This document shows, in pieces, positions 43,630 through 51,901 of a stretch of DNA of 64,000 nucleotides. The notes beneath the pieces are model-generated. The model searched no databases, was not told where the DNA came from, and was given only the letters and a program-made list of their open reading frames with translations. A program made the translations under genes and the position numbers. This stretch comes from Leptospira inadai serovar Lyme str. 10 (GTDB lineage Bacteria; Spirochaetota; Leptospiria; Leptospirales; Leptospiraceae), in assembly GCF_000243675.2 (NCBI RefSeq), contig NZ_AHMM02000005.1, positions 1 to 64,000 on the forward strand, in the 5' to 3' direction. How positions within the stretch are numbered: position 1 is the stretch's first letter; the number at the start of each line of letters is the position of its first letter.

Positions 43630-44144
43630 GAAGAAAAGTCCTCCTTCAGTTCGAGTTTTAAAAGAAGCTTCTTTAATAACCGAGACAACTCACCCTTCTC
43701 CTTCTCTGTCAAGGTATTTAGGAGATCCGTCTCGGATTGCGCATGTTCCTGAATAGCGCGGGAAATCGCCTCTTTTCCTTGGTTTGTTAAACGAATCAAA
43801 ATCCCTCGCCTATCTTCCGGGTCGAGATCTCGTACGACCAAACCGGAAGACTCCAACCGATCGATACGATTGGTCATCGTTCCCGAAGTTATCATTAACG
43901 TGGAAAGTAATTCGCCCGGAGATTTCCGATACGGTTTCCCGCTACGTAATAACGCGGCTAAGACATCGAAGTCTTGGTAGGTCAATCCGTGTTTGTCGAA
44001 AATAGGTTTGTGAACGTCGGTAAAAATAATCTGCGACAACCGGTGGACGCGACCGATCAAAGCGATCGCGTCCACGTCCAAATCCGGTCGTTCCCGAATC
44101 CATTGTGCTCGAATAGTATCCACATGATCCGTTTTTCCGCTCAT
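43626..44144 (-). CDS. MarR-family transcriptional regulator
   Basis: From ATG 44144 the product has 172 residues. An upstream in-frame ATG at 44234 would run through the likely operator and is rejected. The winged HTH is clear: LTYQDFDVLAALLRSG, SPGELLSTLMITSGTMTNRI, the recognition helix continuing DRLESSGLVVRD, and the wing DPEDRRGILIRLTNQGKEAI. Dimer helices lie at both ends. A palindrome of typical MarR-site form (CTTGACGTCAAG) lies about 25 bases upstream, suggesting autoregulation. A 4-base overlap couples it to the DUF4442 gene. A small membrane gene with an internal stop diverges from it. Confidence 0.92.
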   Translation of the reverse strand: MSGKTDHVDTIRAQWIRERPDLDVDAIALIGRVHRLSQIIFTDVHKPIFDKHGLTYQDFDVLAALLRSGKPYRKSPGELLSTLMITSGTMTNRIDRLESSGLVVRDLDPEDRRGILIRLTNQGKEAISRAIQEHAQSETDLLNTLTEKEKGELSRLLKKLLLKLELKEDFSS

Positions 44145-44165
44145 TTTTACTTTTTGAAATAAAAG

Positions 44166-44183
44166 TATCTTGACGTCAAGGTA
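44166..44183. promoter_or_regulatory. Probable MarR operator
   Basis: TATCTTGACGTCAAGGTA has 9-base arms with one mismatch around a perfect CTTGACGTCAAG core, in the gap between the MarR gene and a divergent small gene. A looser related pair (TATCTTGA ... TTCAAAGATA) lies at 44207-44238, next to the divergent start. Size and symmetry fit MarR binding. Confidence 0.6.
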
Positions 44184-44252
44184 ATTGAAGATTAAATCCG
44201 TCCATATATCTTGATATAAAAATACTTTATTCAAAGATAAGTAGGACGGAAA

Positions 44253-44501
44253 ATGAAATTCAGCGTTATCATAAGCTTACCCGGAACGGTTCTATTCCGT
44301 AAATCCTAGAAATATTACATTTTTGGAAAGTTATTTTTACCGGTATACACGGGCATACTCTACGGACTTCATCGGCTATACGCGATAGGAAGAATTTCCG
44401 AATCGCCCAAGAGACCTTATCGTGCGGTCATGCTTCTATTCGGCCTAGCGGTTTTAGGAAATTCTCTCGCTTACTGGGCGTCGGACTTAGATCGGCTTTG
44501 A
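44253..44501 (+). pseudogene. Small membrane protein gene interrupted by one amber codon
   Basis: ATG 44253, with an AGTAGGACGGA ribosome site, opens a frame of 82 codons. It is broken only by TAG at codon 19 (44307-44309) and closes at TGA 44499. After the TAG the frame reads YYIFGKLFLPVYTGILYGLH, then RLYAIGRISESPKRPYRAVM and LLFGLAVLGNSLAYWASDLD. This gives two hydrophobic helices with a charged loop, a protein-like pattern. The gene is divergent from MarR and flanks its operator, so it is a plausible former target. Family is not recognised. A single nonsense mutation or a sequencing error is the simplest reading. Confidence 0.5.
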
Positions 44502-44670
44502 ATCGAATGTCGCCATCATTTTTGTCTTCGAAAAATCGGATTTCAGATCGGCCCTCGAGTCGAGTTAATCGATCGGCGAAAGTGAGGGAACGGAAAGCGA
44601 TGAAAATCCAAATAATCCGGTTGCAGTATTGATTTAGATCTTCAAATTTGTATTCCTTCGGGGGCCAAAT

Positions 44671-45387
44671 ATGCTCACTCCTTTTTTTGGGGAATTTTTA
44701 GGAACATTCGTTTTAATCTTGTTGGGAAACGGCGTCGTCGCAGGCGCCTTACTGGAACATTCCAAATCAAAAGATAGCGGTTGGATAGTGATCACGGCGG
44801 GATGGGCTTTTGCAGTGCTTTTGGGAATCTTAACGGCAAACGCTTTCGGTAGCGTCGACGCGCACTTGAACCCCGCAGTAACGCTGGCATTCGCCGTTCA
44901 ATCGGGTGATTTTTCTAAATTGATTACGTATGTTCCGGCACAGGTATTAGGCGCCTTTCTCGGATCCGTTTTCGTATACATTCATTATCTTCCGCATTGG
45001 AAGGAAACGAAAGACCCCGCTCGAATTTTAGCGGTATTCTCCACGGAGCCCGCGATTAGACATAGGGTTGCGAATTTCACAAGCGAGTTTCTCGGTACGT
45101 TTATATTAATCTTAGGCGTATACGCGATTTTTTCCCCGCAGATAAAAGGGTTAACGTCTCATCTAGGAGCCTTCCTAGTCGGACTTTTAGTCTGGAGCAT
45201 CGGACTTTCCATGGGCGGTACGACCGGATATGCGATCAACCCCGCCCGGGATTTCGGACCTAGATTCGCACATTTTCTATTACCGATTCCGGGAAAGAGT
45301 TCTTCAAGATGGGAATATGCCTGGTTGCCCGTGATGGCTCCGCTCTGCGGTGGAGCTTTTGCCGGATTCCTGATTCGGCTTTTATGA
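44671..45387 (+). CDS. glpF: MIP-family channel, glycerol facilitator (GlpF) type
   Basis: The 238-residue inner-membrane channel has six helices and two half-helices that bear the NPA boxes. The first is DAHLNPAVTLAFAV (NPA 67-69) and the second is GYAINPARDFGPR (NPA 190-192). The Asp directly after NPAR marks aquaglyceroporins (GlpF) rather than strict water channels. The start FFGEFLGTFVLILLGNGVVA is typical of GlpF. It stands alone; no glycerol kinase or dehydrogenase gene is adjacent. Confidence 0.93.
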   Translation: MLTPFFGEFLGTFVLILLGNGVVAGALLEHSKSKDSGWIVITAGWAFAVLLGILTANAFGSVDAHLNPAVTLAFAVQSGDFSKLITYVPAQVLGAFLGSVFVYIHYLPHWKETKDPARILAVFSTEPAIRHRVANFTSEFLGTFILILGVYAIFSPQIKGLTSHLGAFLVGLLVWSIGLSMGGTTGYAINPARDFGPRFAHFLLPIPGKSSSRWEYAWLPVMAPLCGGAFAGFLIRLL

Positions 45388-45434
45388 ATTCCGGCGCTCT
45401 TTATTTTTAATTATCTTCGATAGGAAAATCGTTT

Positions 45435-45983
45435 ATGTCGTTTCACAAAAATCTCATTACTCTTTCTGAATATAATTTATGGATGAACGGTACGATTTAC
45501 GAATCGGCGGAAAAATTAAGCGATGAGATTCGAAAAAAGGATATGGGAGCTTTCTTCGGCTCCATTCACGGCACCTTAAATCATATTCTTTGGGCCGATA
45601 AAAATTGGTTGGGTAGATTCGTCGATAGCGGTTATGGGTCCGCAATTTTGGATCGGAATATCGCGTTCGAAGAACATTCTCAAAGTTCAAATCATCGTCA
45701 CGAAATCCATTCGGATTTTTCGAAGCTCAAATCGGAAAGAAAGAGTTTAGACGAGAAATTGATTCGTTGGGTAAAGGAAGGCCTTTCGGAGGAAATCATC
45801 CGGCAAAATCTAGGCTATAAAAGTTTGAAAGGCGATTCGTTTTCCACTCCGATTTCCGAAGTTCTAATCCATCTCTTTAATCATCAAACTCATCATCGAG
45901 GGCAGGTCACGACTCTCTTGTTTCAAAACGGAATCGACCCCGGAATCACAGATTTCATATATTTCACTCGAATCAAATCCTGA
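45435..45983 (+). CDS. DinB-family (DUF664-like) protein
   Basis: The 182-residue four-helix-bundle protein has metal-binding His residues in the expected places: one in SIHGTLNHILWADKNWLGRF and the pair in HLFNHQTHHRGQVTTLL. The DinB/YfiT-like superfamily includes thiol-dependent transferases (bacillithiol or mycothiol S-transferases) as well as proteins of unknown role. The name DinB comes from DNA-damage induction in Bacillus, and nothing here shows such control. It lies 47 bases after the glpF stop and may be co-transcribed. Confidence 0.88.
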   Translation: MSFHKNLITLSEYNLWMNGTIYESAEKLSDEIRKKDMGAFFGSIHGTLNHILWADKNWLGRFVDSGYGSAILDRNIAFEEHSQSSNHRHEIHSDFSKLKSERKSLDEKLIRWVKEGLSEEIIRQNLGYKSLKGDSFSTPISEVLIHLFNHQTHHRGQVTTLLFQNGIDPGITDFIYFTRIKS

Positions 45984-45987
45984 TTCT

Positions 45988-46173
45988 CTATTTTATGTAC
46001 AGTTGCCAGAACTCCGCTTTGGACGGAGAAGACATGAAAGCGACATACAGATCGAAAGAAATTTCCGAATAAATCAGGATCTCATCCGTGTGAAACTCGA
46101 TTTCCAGAATTCGCGAGTCCTTATCGTAAGCGATGGCTCTAAGTAAGGGTGAAGTAACGAAATGCCTTTCCAA
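45988..46173 (-). CDS. KTSC-domain-like small protein
   Basis: The 61-residue protein matches the KTSC domain pattern: SPLLRAIAYDKDSRILEIEF followed by a Tyr-containing turn and VAFMSSPSKAEFW. Such domains occur alone or fused to lysyl-tRNA synthetase, and their function is unknown. It has the usual stand-alone length. It is convergent with the DinB-like gene, with only 4 bases between the two stops. Confidence 0.65.
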   Translation of the reverse strand: MERHFVTSPLLRAIAYDKDSRILEIEFHTDEILIYSEISFDLYVAFMSSPSKAEFWQLYIK

Positions 46174-46261
46174 TGTCCGATCCCCCGCGGGATTTTCCGA
46201 TTTTAATTCGTAAAGTTTTTCACCTAAAAAGAGTTAGACATCCTTAGGAAAACTCTTTACT

Positions 46262-48307
46262 TTGCGTAGTCTGGTGAATGTTTTTTTCATTATTTTTTCC
46301 ATCTTTCTTTTATTTCAAGGCAATACGCATGCCTCTCCTTTGCAAAGCGGGATCTTTGAAATATCAGGCGGCGAGCGCGAAGTCGTATCTTTAGAGGGAA
46401 ATTGGCAGTTTGTTTACGGAAGTTTCATCGATCCGAAGCAAACGGCGGATTTTACGTCTTGGGGAACTCTTTCGATTCCGGAATCATGGCAGGGTAAAAC
46501 CCTTGGGAATAAAATCCTTCCGCGGGAAGGAATCGTAACGCTCAGATTGATTCTGCACTTCTCTCCGGATTCTTTCGGAAAAGATTATCAATTGTTTCTA
46601 CCCGATTTTGCCTCCGCGTACCGCCTCTATATCGACGGAAAATTAACGCATTCATCCGGTATACCGAGCGCTGATTCCAAGCAGGAAATCCCTCGCCTGA
46701 AACCGGTCTACATTTCGATTCGTCCGAATTCATCCTCCGTCGAAATTCTTTTGCAAGGCTCGAATTGGGTAAATAATTTCGGAGGCTTTTGGCAGGTACC
46801 GAAAATCGGAACCGCCTCGGCCATGGAGCTCGAAAGAACGTTCGTTCAGTCGAGAGAAGCGTTTCTTTTCGGAGGTTTGCTTTTAATCGGCCTATATCAT
46901 ATAGGATTATTCCTGTTTCGACGAAAAGAATTATCCATTCTGTATTTCGCGATCTTTTGCTTTCTTTTATCGCTTCGAATCATCCTTGTAGGAAACAGGC
47001 TGCTCCTGGATATTCTACCCGAATTCGCCTGGGACTCCCTTTTCAGGTTGGAATTTTTTTCATTTTATAGCGCCGTTCCGATATTTCTTCTGTTCTTACA
47101 TTCGTTGTTCCCGTTAAACACGCATCGATCGATCGTAATAGGCAGCATCATTTTATCAGGAATTTATAATATTTCATTATTATTCCCTCTTTCTTTCTTT
47201 ACGAAGATAATCGACCCTTTTCAGATGTTCATCGCTTTTTGTATCGTATACACGATCGCGGCCACGGGAATCGCCGCATACCGCAAGCAAGAGGATGCGA
47301 TTCTTTTCTTAGGCGGGTTTATAGCGTTCGGAATAACCGTCGCTATGGATTTGATTTGGGACCGATTGAATATCCGAGGAATGAATTTATCTCCCTACGG
47401 CTTACTGCTGTTTACCCTTTGCCAATCCTTAGTTTTATCCAGAAGAATAGCAAGGGCCTTCAGGAAGTCGGAAGAATTGACCGAAAACCTTCAGATCTCC
47501 AATAACGCGTTAAATATACTAAAGGATAATCTGGAAGCGTTGGTCCTAGAAAAAACCTCCGAGTTAAATCGCTCATTGGATCATATTCGCAGGGATTTGC
47601 TGGTCGCGCAGAGCATACAGAAAAAAATCTTTCCGGAAAATTCGGAAGCCTTCCGTGAAATACGGTATTCGGTAAAATATCTGCCCAAGGACGAAGTAGG
47701 CGGCGATTTTTACGATTTATTCGAAATTTCTCCGGGAATCTTCCGTGTCTTTTTAGCCGACGCAACGGGCCACGGGGTCCAAGCCGCGTTAGTCACGATG
47801 GCAATCAAGGCGGAATACGAGGGAATCAAATACGGAGCAAAAGACCCGGCCTTTTGCCTATATCTTTTGGATGATAAATTCCAAAGAAAATTCTCCTCCC
47901 TAGGAACGATTTTTTCTTCATTTATCGTGGATATTTATGCGAAGGAAGATCGTATCGTATACGCATCCGCCGGTCATCCCGACCAGATCCTCCTACTGTC
48001 CTCCGGATTATCCCCTTTACGCCGTACCGGCGCAATCATCGGACTTCGAAACAATAAAGGTTATGAAAATGCCGAGAGATCGTTTCGCCCGGGAGACAGG
48101 TTATTTCTGTTTTCCGACGGAGTTTTCGAGCAATTTAATTCCCGGAGAGAAGCATGGGGAGAGCGTCGATTGCAACGTCGATTAGCGGAACTCTCCAAAG
48201 AACCGATAGAAACGATTCCCGATATCGTTCTTCAAGATATCGAGGCTTGGTTGGGGCAAACGCTTCCGCAGGACGATATCAGCCTTATCGCCGTCGAAAG
48301 AGTGTAG
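46262..48307 (+). CDS. 7TM-DISM sensor with C-terminal SpoIIE/PP2C phosphatase domain
   Basis: The 681-residue membrane signalling protein starts at TTG 46262, with AGGAAAA upstream. A signal peptide (VFFIIFSIFLLFQGNTHA) leads to an extracytoplasmic jelly-roll-like DISMED domain (VSLEGNWQFVYGSFIDP, LILHFSPDSFGKDYQLFLPD). Seven helices follow (about 200-395), then a coiled coil (ISNNALNILKDNLEALVLEK) and a SpoIIE-type PP2C domain. Its metal-binding acids are visible in KDEVGGDFYDLFEI, VFLADATGHGVQAALV, SAGHPDQILL, LFLFSDGVFEQFN and QDDISLIAVE. It should dephosphorylate an anti-sigma-antagonist-like Ser/Thr-phosphoprotein in response to an external ligand. The partner is not nearby. Confidence 0.92.
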   Translation: MRSLVNVFFIIFSIFLLFQGNTHASPLQSGIFEISGGEREVVSLEGNWQFVYGSFIDPKQTADFTSWGTLSIPESWQGKTLGNKILPREGIVTLRLILHFSPDSFGKDYQLFLPDFASAYRLYIDGKLTHSSGIPSADSKQEIPRLKPVYISIRPNSSSVEILLQGSNWVNNFGGFWQVPKIGTASAMELERTFVQSREAFLFGGLLLIGLYHIGLFLFRRKELSILYFAIFCFLLSLRIILVGNRLLLDILPEFAWDSLFRLEFFSFYSAVPIFLLFLHSLFPLNTHRSIVIGSIILSGIYNISLLFPLSFFTKIIDPFQMFIAFCIVYTIAATGIAAYRKQEDAILFLGGFIAFGITVAMDLIWDRLNIRGMNLSPYGLLLFTLCQSLVLSRRIARAFRKSEELTENLQISNNALNILKDNLEALVLEKTSELNRSLDHIRRDLLVAQSIQKKIFPENSEAFREIRYSVKYLPKDEVGGDFYDLFEISPGIFRVFLADATGHGVQAALVTMAIKAEYEGIKYGAKDPAFCLYLLDDKFQRKFSSLGTIFSSFIVDIYAKEDRIVYASAGHPDQILLLSSGLSPLRRTGAIIGLRNNKGYENAERSFRPGDRLFLFSDGVFEQFNSRREAWGERRLQRRLAELSKEPIETIPDIVLQDIEAWLGQTLPQDDISLIAVERV

Positions 48308-48422
48308 AATGTTCGAAAATAGAATAAATGGCTTTACGAAAAACGAATGCAAAATTCTCCTTATGTCGGAATTCCCATTTAGCATCTCGAAATGATTTCA
48401 AATCTAGTTTAAGGATCCATCC

Positions 48423-49655
48423 ATGACAGTCGCCAAAACGGGCGCCCTCCGCTTTATTCTCATCACTCTATTGATCGACTTTACCGGATTCGGCATTATA
48501 ATCCCCGTCGTTCCGAAACTCATCGAACAATTGATCGGCGGGGATCTGAGCCAGGCCTCTCTCCACGGAGGTTGGCTGACATTCGCGTATGCATTTACTC
48601 AATTCATTTTTGCACCGATTTTAGGGGGCTTAAGCGATCGTTTCGGAAGACGACCTGTATTACTCGCTTCTCTCCTAGGATTAGGAATCGATTATGTATT
48701 TTTGGCGTTTGCGCCGGACATTTGGTGGTTGTTCATCGGACGAATCGTAGCGGGACTCACAGGCGCTAGTTTCAGTACCGCGACGGCTTATATTGCGGAC
48801 ATCAGCACTCCCGAAAAACGTTCCCAAAATTTCGGCCTAATCGGAGCGGCCTTCGGAATCGGATTTATTATCGGACCGGTCATCGGAGGAATCTTCAGCA
48901 AATTCGGCCCGAGAGCTCCGTTCTTAGTCGCGGCCGCATTATCTCTTTTGAATTGGATTTACGGATATTTCGTACTTCCCGAGTCTTTGTCGAAGGAAAA
49001 CAGAAGGGAGTTCGAATGGAAACGGGCCAATCCGATCGGATCGTTGGTTCAAATCAATAAACTACCGGGAGCGCTCTCCGGATTATTACTGTCCATCGCT
49101 CTCCTATTCATCGCAAACCATTCCTCAGAATCTACCTGGACGTATTTTACGATGGAGAAATTTCAATGGAACGAGGAGTTGGTAGGATACTCCCTCGGAG
49201 TCGTAGGAATCACGATCGCATTCGTGCAGGGATTCTTACTGCGGATTATTATTCCTAAATTGGGTCAAAAGAACGCAGCGTATCTGGGAATCTTCGTCCG
49301 GATTTTCGTGAGCATTCTCTTTGCCCTATCGACCCAAGGATGGATGATGTATGCGCTCCTGGTCCCTTTTGCGTTAAGCTTTCTCGCGACACCCGCAATT
49401 CAAGGTTACGTCTCCAATCATATACCGGCTAACGCACAAGGCGAATTGCAGGGAATGATGGGAAGTATAATGAGTCTTACGTCCATCGTTGGTCCGGTGA
49501 TCATGACGAACCTATTTTCCTATTTTACGAAATCCGGTTCGATCCTTTACTTTCCCGGAGCTCCGTTTATTATGAGTTCCTGCTTGGCGGTCCTGAGCGG
49601 AATTATTTGCGTTGCCTGCTTCCGGGCGGAAAAAAAGAGAATTACGACAAACTAA
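48423..49655 (+). CDS. MFS transporter of the TCR/Tet type
   Basis: The 410-residue 12-helix transporter closely follows the TetA-like drug:H+ antiporter pattern: FILITLLIDFTGFGIIIPVV and PKLIEQLIGGDLSQAS at the start, then motif A GGLSDRFGRRPVLL. The family-typical IGRIVAGLTGASFSTATAYI and antiporter motif C region GFIIGPVIGGIFSKFGPRAP follow. Relatives of this type are often annotated as tetracycline-resistance proteins, but substrate cannot be read from sequence. No TetR-like regulator is adjacent. It is convergent with an acidic unknown gene. Confidence 0.92.
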   Translation: MTVAKTGALRFILITLLIDFTGFGIIIPVVPKLIEQLIGGDLSQASLHGGWLTFAYAFTQFIFAPILGGLSDRFGRRPVLLASLLGLGIDYVFLAFAPDIWWLFIGRIVAGLTGASFSTATAYIADISTPEKRSQNFGLIGAAFGIGFIIGPVIGGIFSKFGPRAPFLVAAALSLLNWIYGYFVLPESLSKENRREFEWKRANPIGSLVQINKLPGALSGLLLSIALLFIANHSSESTWTYFTMEKFQWNEELVGYSLGVVGITIAFVQGFLLRIIIPKLGQKNAAYLGIFVRIFVSILFALSTQGWMMYALLVPFALSFLATPAIQGYVSNHIPANAQGELQGMMGSIMSLTSIVGPVIMTNLFSYFTKSGSILYFPGAPFIMSSCLAVLSGIICVACFRAEKKRITTN

Positions 49656-49707
49656 TTCGTTTATCCAGGAAAATATCGCTTAAAGTGGATTGCCGTCTAT
49701 TCGGAAA

Positions 49708-50361
49708 TCACTGATCTTCCGCGTCCTCTTCCAGCCCTAGATAAAAGAGGGCCCAGAGGGTATCAAAAAGAATCTGCATCAGAAGCGCGAATCGTTCCTC
49801 CTGATCCTCGATCGATTTATAATCTTCCAAGAGAAAGGAAACGAAAGGTTCCAATATGTTTCTTTCCTCCTCTTCGGAAATCGCCTTCAAACTATCCACA
49901 CTGAAGCTATCGTCCACGGGAATTTCATATAAAGAGAGTCGAGTATTCAAAATACGAATCGCCACTCCGATGAGATCGGAATCCGCCATTGTTTGGATCC
50001 CGGCGTCCTTAAGACCGCCTAGGATTCCGGAAATCGCCTCGTCGGTGACGGCTTCGGCGCGTTCTTCGTCTTCTTCGTTATATGCTTCCGAAATCGCGAC
50101 CAGGATTTCCGTAGATTGATCCAGAACGTTCGAAAGAGCTTCGTCAAAACGATACTCGTCTTCTTCCGTCAATTCTCTCGTGAATCCGGCGTCCAAATCG
50201 TCATAAAAAGATTCGGGATCATCCGCCTCGCAAGCCGCCGATGCAAACGTTCTGACTACCAGCCAAAACGGAGATTTTTCATGACCGATACGACGAATTT
50301 CTCCTGCATAACCGGCTACTGCGTTCTGCCAAGCTTCGGGGGAATAACGAGCGATTTCCAT
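49708..50361 (-). CDS. Acidic helical protein of unknown function
   Basis: The 217-residue product is very acidic (for example EADDPESFYDDLDAGF, YNEEDEERAEAVTDE, EEERNILEPFVSFLLEDYKS) and looks all-helical, with no signal peptide or membrane segment. It ends WALFYLGLEEDAEDQ. No family is recognised. Size and composition resemble the acidic protein at 26.3-26.9 kb. The gene diverges from a CrtC/AttH-like gene. Confidence 0.65.
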   Translation of the reverse strand: MEIARYSPEAWQNAVAGYAGEIRRIGHEKSPFWLVVRTFASAACEADDPESFYDDLDAGFTRELTEEDEYRFDEALSNVLDQSTEILVAISEAYNEEDEERAEAVTDEAISGILGGLKDAGIQTMADSDLIGVAIRILNTRLSLYEIPVDDSFSVDSLKAISEEEERNILEPFVSFLLEDYKSIEDQEERFALLMQILFDTLWALFYLGLEEDAEDQ

Positions 50362-50503
50362 AATAAACTACCCTACCTAATTCTTCGCCCCCGTCGAGTC
50401 GGAAATTCGGATACGCTTCAAGAATTCCGAATCGATAGTCGGCATCAACGAGCCGATCGGTATTCTGCTTGCGCCTTACACAATTTCACGGAACCTCAAT
50501 CGC

Positions 50504-51508
50504 ATGAATCGGATTCGAACAAACTTCGACCAACCTCGTTTTAATAGAAATTCTAGAAGCGGACATTATGAAAGTTGGTTTGTACGAGCCAATCATCCGC
50601 ATCGTCCTTTGGCGATTTGGATTCGATACACCATATTCTCTCCTCGGTCGCATCCGGCATCCGCACTAGGAGAACTTTGGGCGATTTATTTCGACGGGGA
50701 AGCGAATTCGCACATAAGCTTCAAATCCGAATTTCCCATTCAAGAATGCGAATTTAACGCGGATCCGTTCATTGTGAGAATCGGAGCTTCCTATCTTACG
50801 AAGGAAAAAACGATCGGACAAGCCGATTCGAAGGATCGGTCTCAAAAAATAGAATGGGATTTAACGTTGAGTGGAGGAAGTTCTCCGGCATTTTTATTCC
50901 CGGAAAAATACTACGACTCGAACTTTCCGAAAGCGAAAGTCTTGGTAGGCCGACCTTTAGCCATATTTAACGGAGTCTTAAAATTCGGCGGCAAGGAACT
51001 CCCGATAGAGAATTGGAAAGGTTCTCATAATCATAATTGGGGAAGCCGGCATACGGATCGATACGCTTGGGGACAGGTATGCGGATTCGATGGGGAACCC
51101 GACTCATTTTTAGAATTGGCGACCGCAAAACTGAAATTCGGTCCTATTTGGACTCCGGGAATCACTCCTATCGTTCTTCGATTTAGAAATCTTGAATATA
51201 CCCTAAATGAGCCGATGCGATCGCTTTTTAGAGCTTCTTATTCCTACTTCGATTGGAAATTTTCCGTTTCCTCCCCAAAAATTCGAATCGAAGGAAGAAT
51301 TCATGCGAATCGATCCGACTTCGCATGCTTACGATACAATAATCCTCCCGGCGGCTGGAAGTACTGTTTGAATACAAAGCTCGCGAGGGCCGAACTTTTA
51401 GTCACTAGGAGCGGGGAAACATCGCCTTTACGACTTATCTCTGCCCGATCGGCGGCATTTGAGATTTTGACCGATGATCCTTCGCATGGGCTGCAACCGG
51501 AAATTTGA
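50504..51508 (+). CDS. CrtC/AttH-like (hydroxyneurosporene-synthase-type lipocalin-like) protein
   Basis: The 334-residue protein has the feature set of this family. An N-terminal YESWFVRANHPHRPLAIWIR leads to beta strands rich in aromatic residues, and the hallmark is SHNHNWGSRHTDRYAWGQVC. A second beta half ends LARAELLVTRSGE. The fold is a double lipocalin-like barrel. Characterised members hydrate carotenoids (CrtC) or bind hydrophobic ligands. No carotenoid genes are nearby, so a hydrophobic-ligand or lipid role is as likely. There is no signal peptide at the chosen ATG; another start cannot be excluded. Confidence 0.7.
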   Translation: MNRIRTNFDQPRFNRNSRSGHYESWFVRANHPHRPLAIWIRYTIFSPRSHPASALGELWAIYFDGEANSHISFKSEFPIQECEFNADPFIVRIGASYLTKEKTIGQADSKDRSQKIEWDLTLSGGSSPAFLFPEKYYDSNFPKAKVLVGRPLAIFNGVLKFGGKELPIENWKGSHNHNWGSRHTDRYAWGQVCGFDGEPDSFLELATAKLKFGPIWTPGITPIVLRFRNLEYTLNEPMRSLFRASYSYFDWKFSVSSPKIRIEGRIHANRSDFACLRYNNPPGGWKYCLNTKLARAELLVTRSGETSPLRLISARSAAFEILTDDPSHGLQPEI

Positions 51509-51755
51509 TCCCTCTAAAATTCTAATCCTTCTAAGCCCGAAAGGGCACTTTTCCAGCCGGCAATCGAGGAATTCGCATTGACAATTTAGGCGCTAAAATA
51601 TTTTTGAGAATCATCCTCAGTTTCAAAATAAGAGACAGTAATTCCCATTCCGTTTTCGAAGGATTCTCGGTGAAATGGCCCGAGCGGAAAAAGGGGAGTG
51701 TCTGAAACTTGGAGGAATTTCTGTTAGAGCTGGAGATAAAATTTTCTTGACTTTT

Positions 51756-51772
51756 ATGAGACTGATTCTCAT
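51756..51772. promoter_or_regulatory. Fur-box-like inverted repeat before the imelysin operon
   Basis: ATGAGA-CTGAT-TCTCAT is a palindrome of the type seen in Fur boxes (TGAGA...TCTCA). It lies 3 bases after a TTGACT (-35-like, 51747) and about 130 bases before the first imelysin ATG. I see no good -10 at 17-base spacing. The rest of the roughly 390-base gap from 51509 holds no gene. Genes of this type are commonly iron-regulated, which agrees with Fur control. Confidence 0.6.
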
Positions 51773-51901
51773 CTACAGTATCAATCTGGTTCCAGTTGGT
51801 GCCGGAGGGAGTCATCCCACAGTTCATCTCTGGCCCCGTTAGGCAAACGCCTCTCGGGGATTTTTCCGGAGAGATTCGAAATTATTTTAGGAGCGAAATC
51901 T

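Noticed and set aside
44145..44234. ATG 44234 start for the MarR protein
   Set aside because: The extra 30 residues run through the palindromic operator and are not MarR-like.
16042..48385. Many antisense frames of 60-130 codons over valS, RND, SpoIIE and other core genes
   Set aside because: All lie inside well-supported genes on the other strand or in another frame and lack ribosome sites.
26307..50361. The two acidic helical unknowns as paralogues
   Set aside because: Only composition and size agree; I could not align motifs by eye. A profile comparison would decide.
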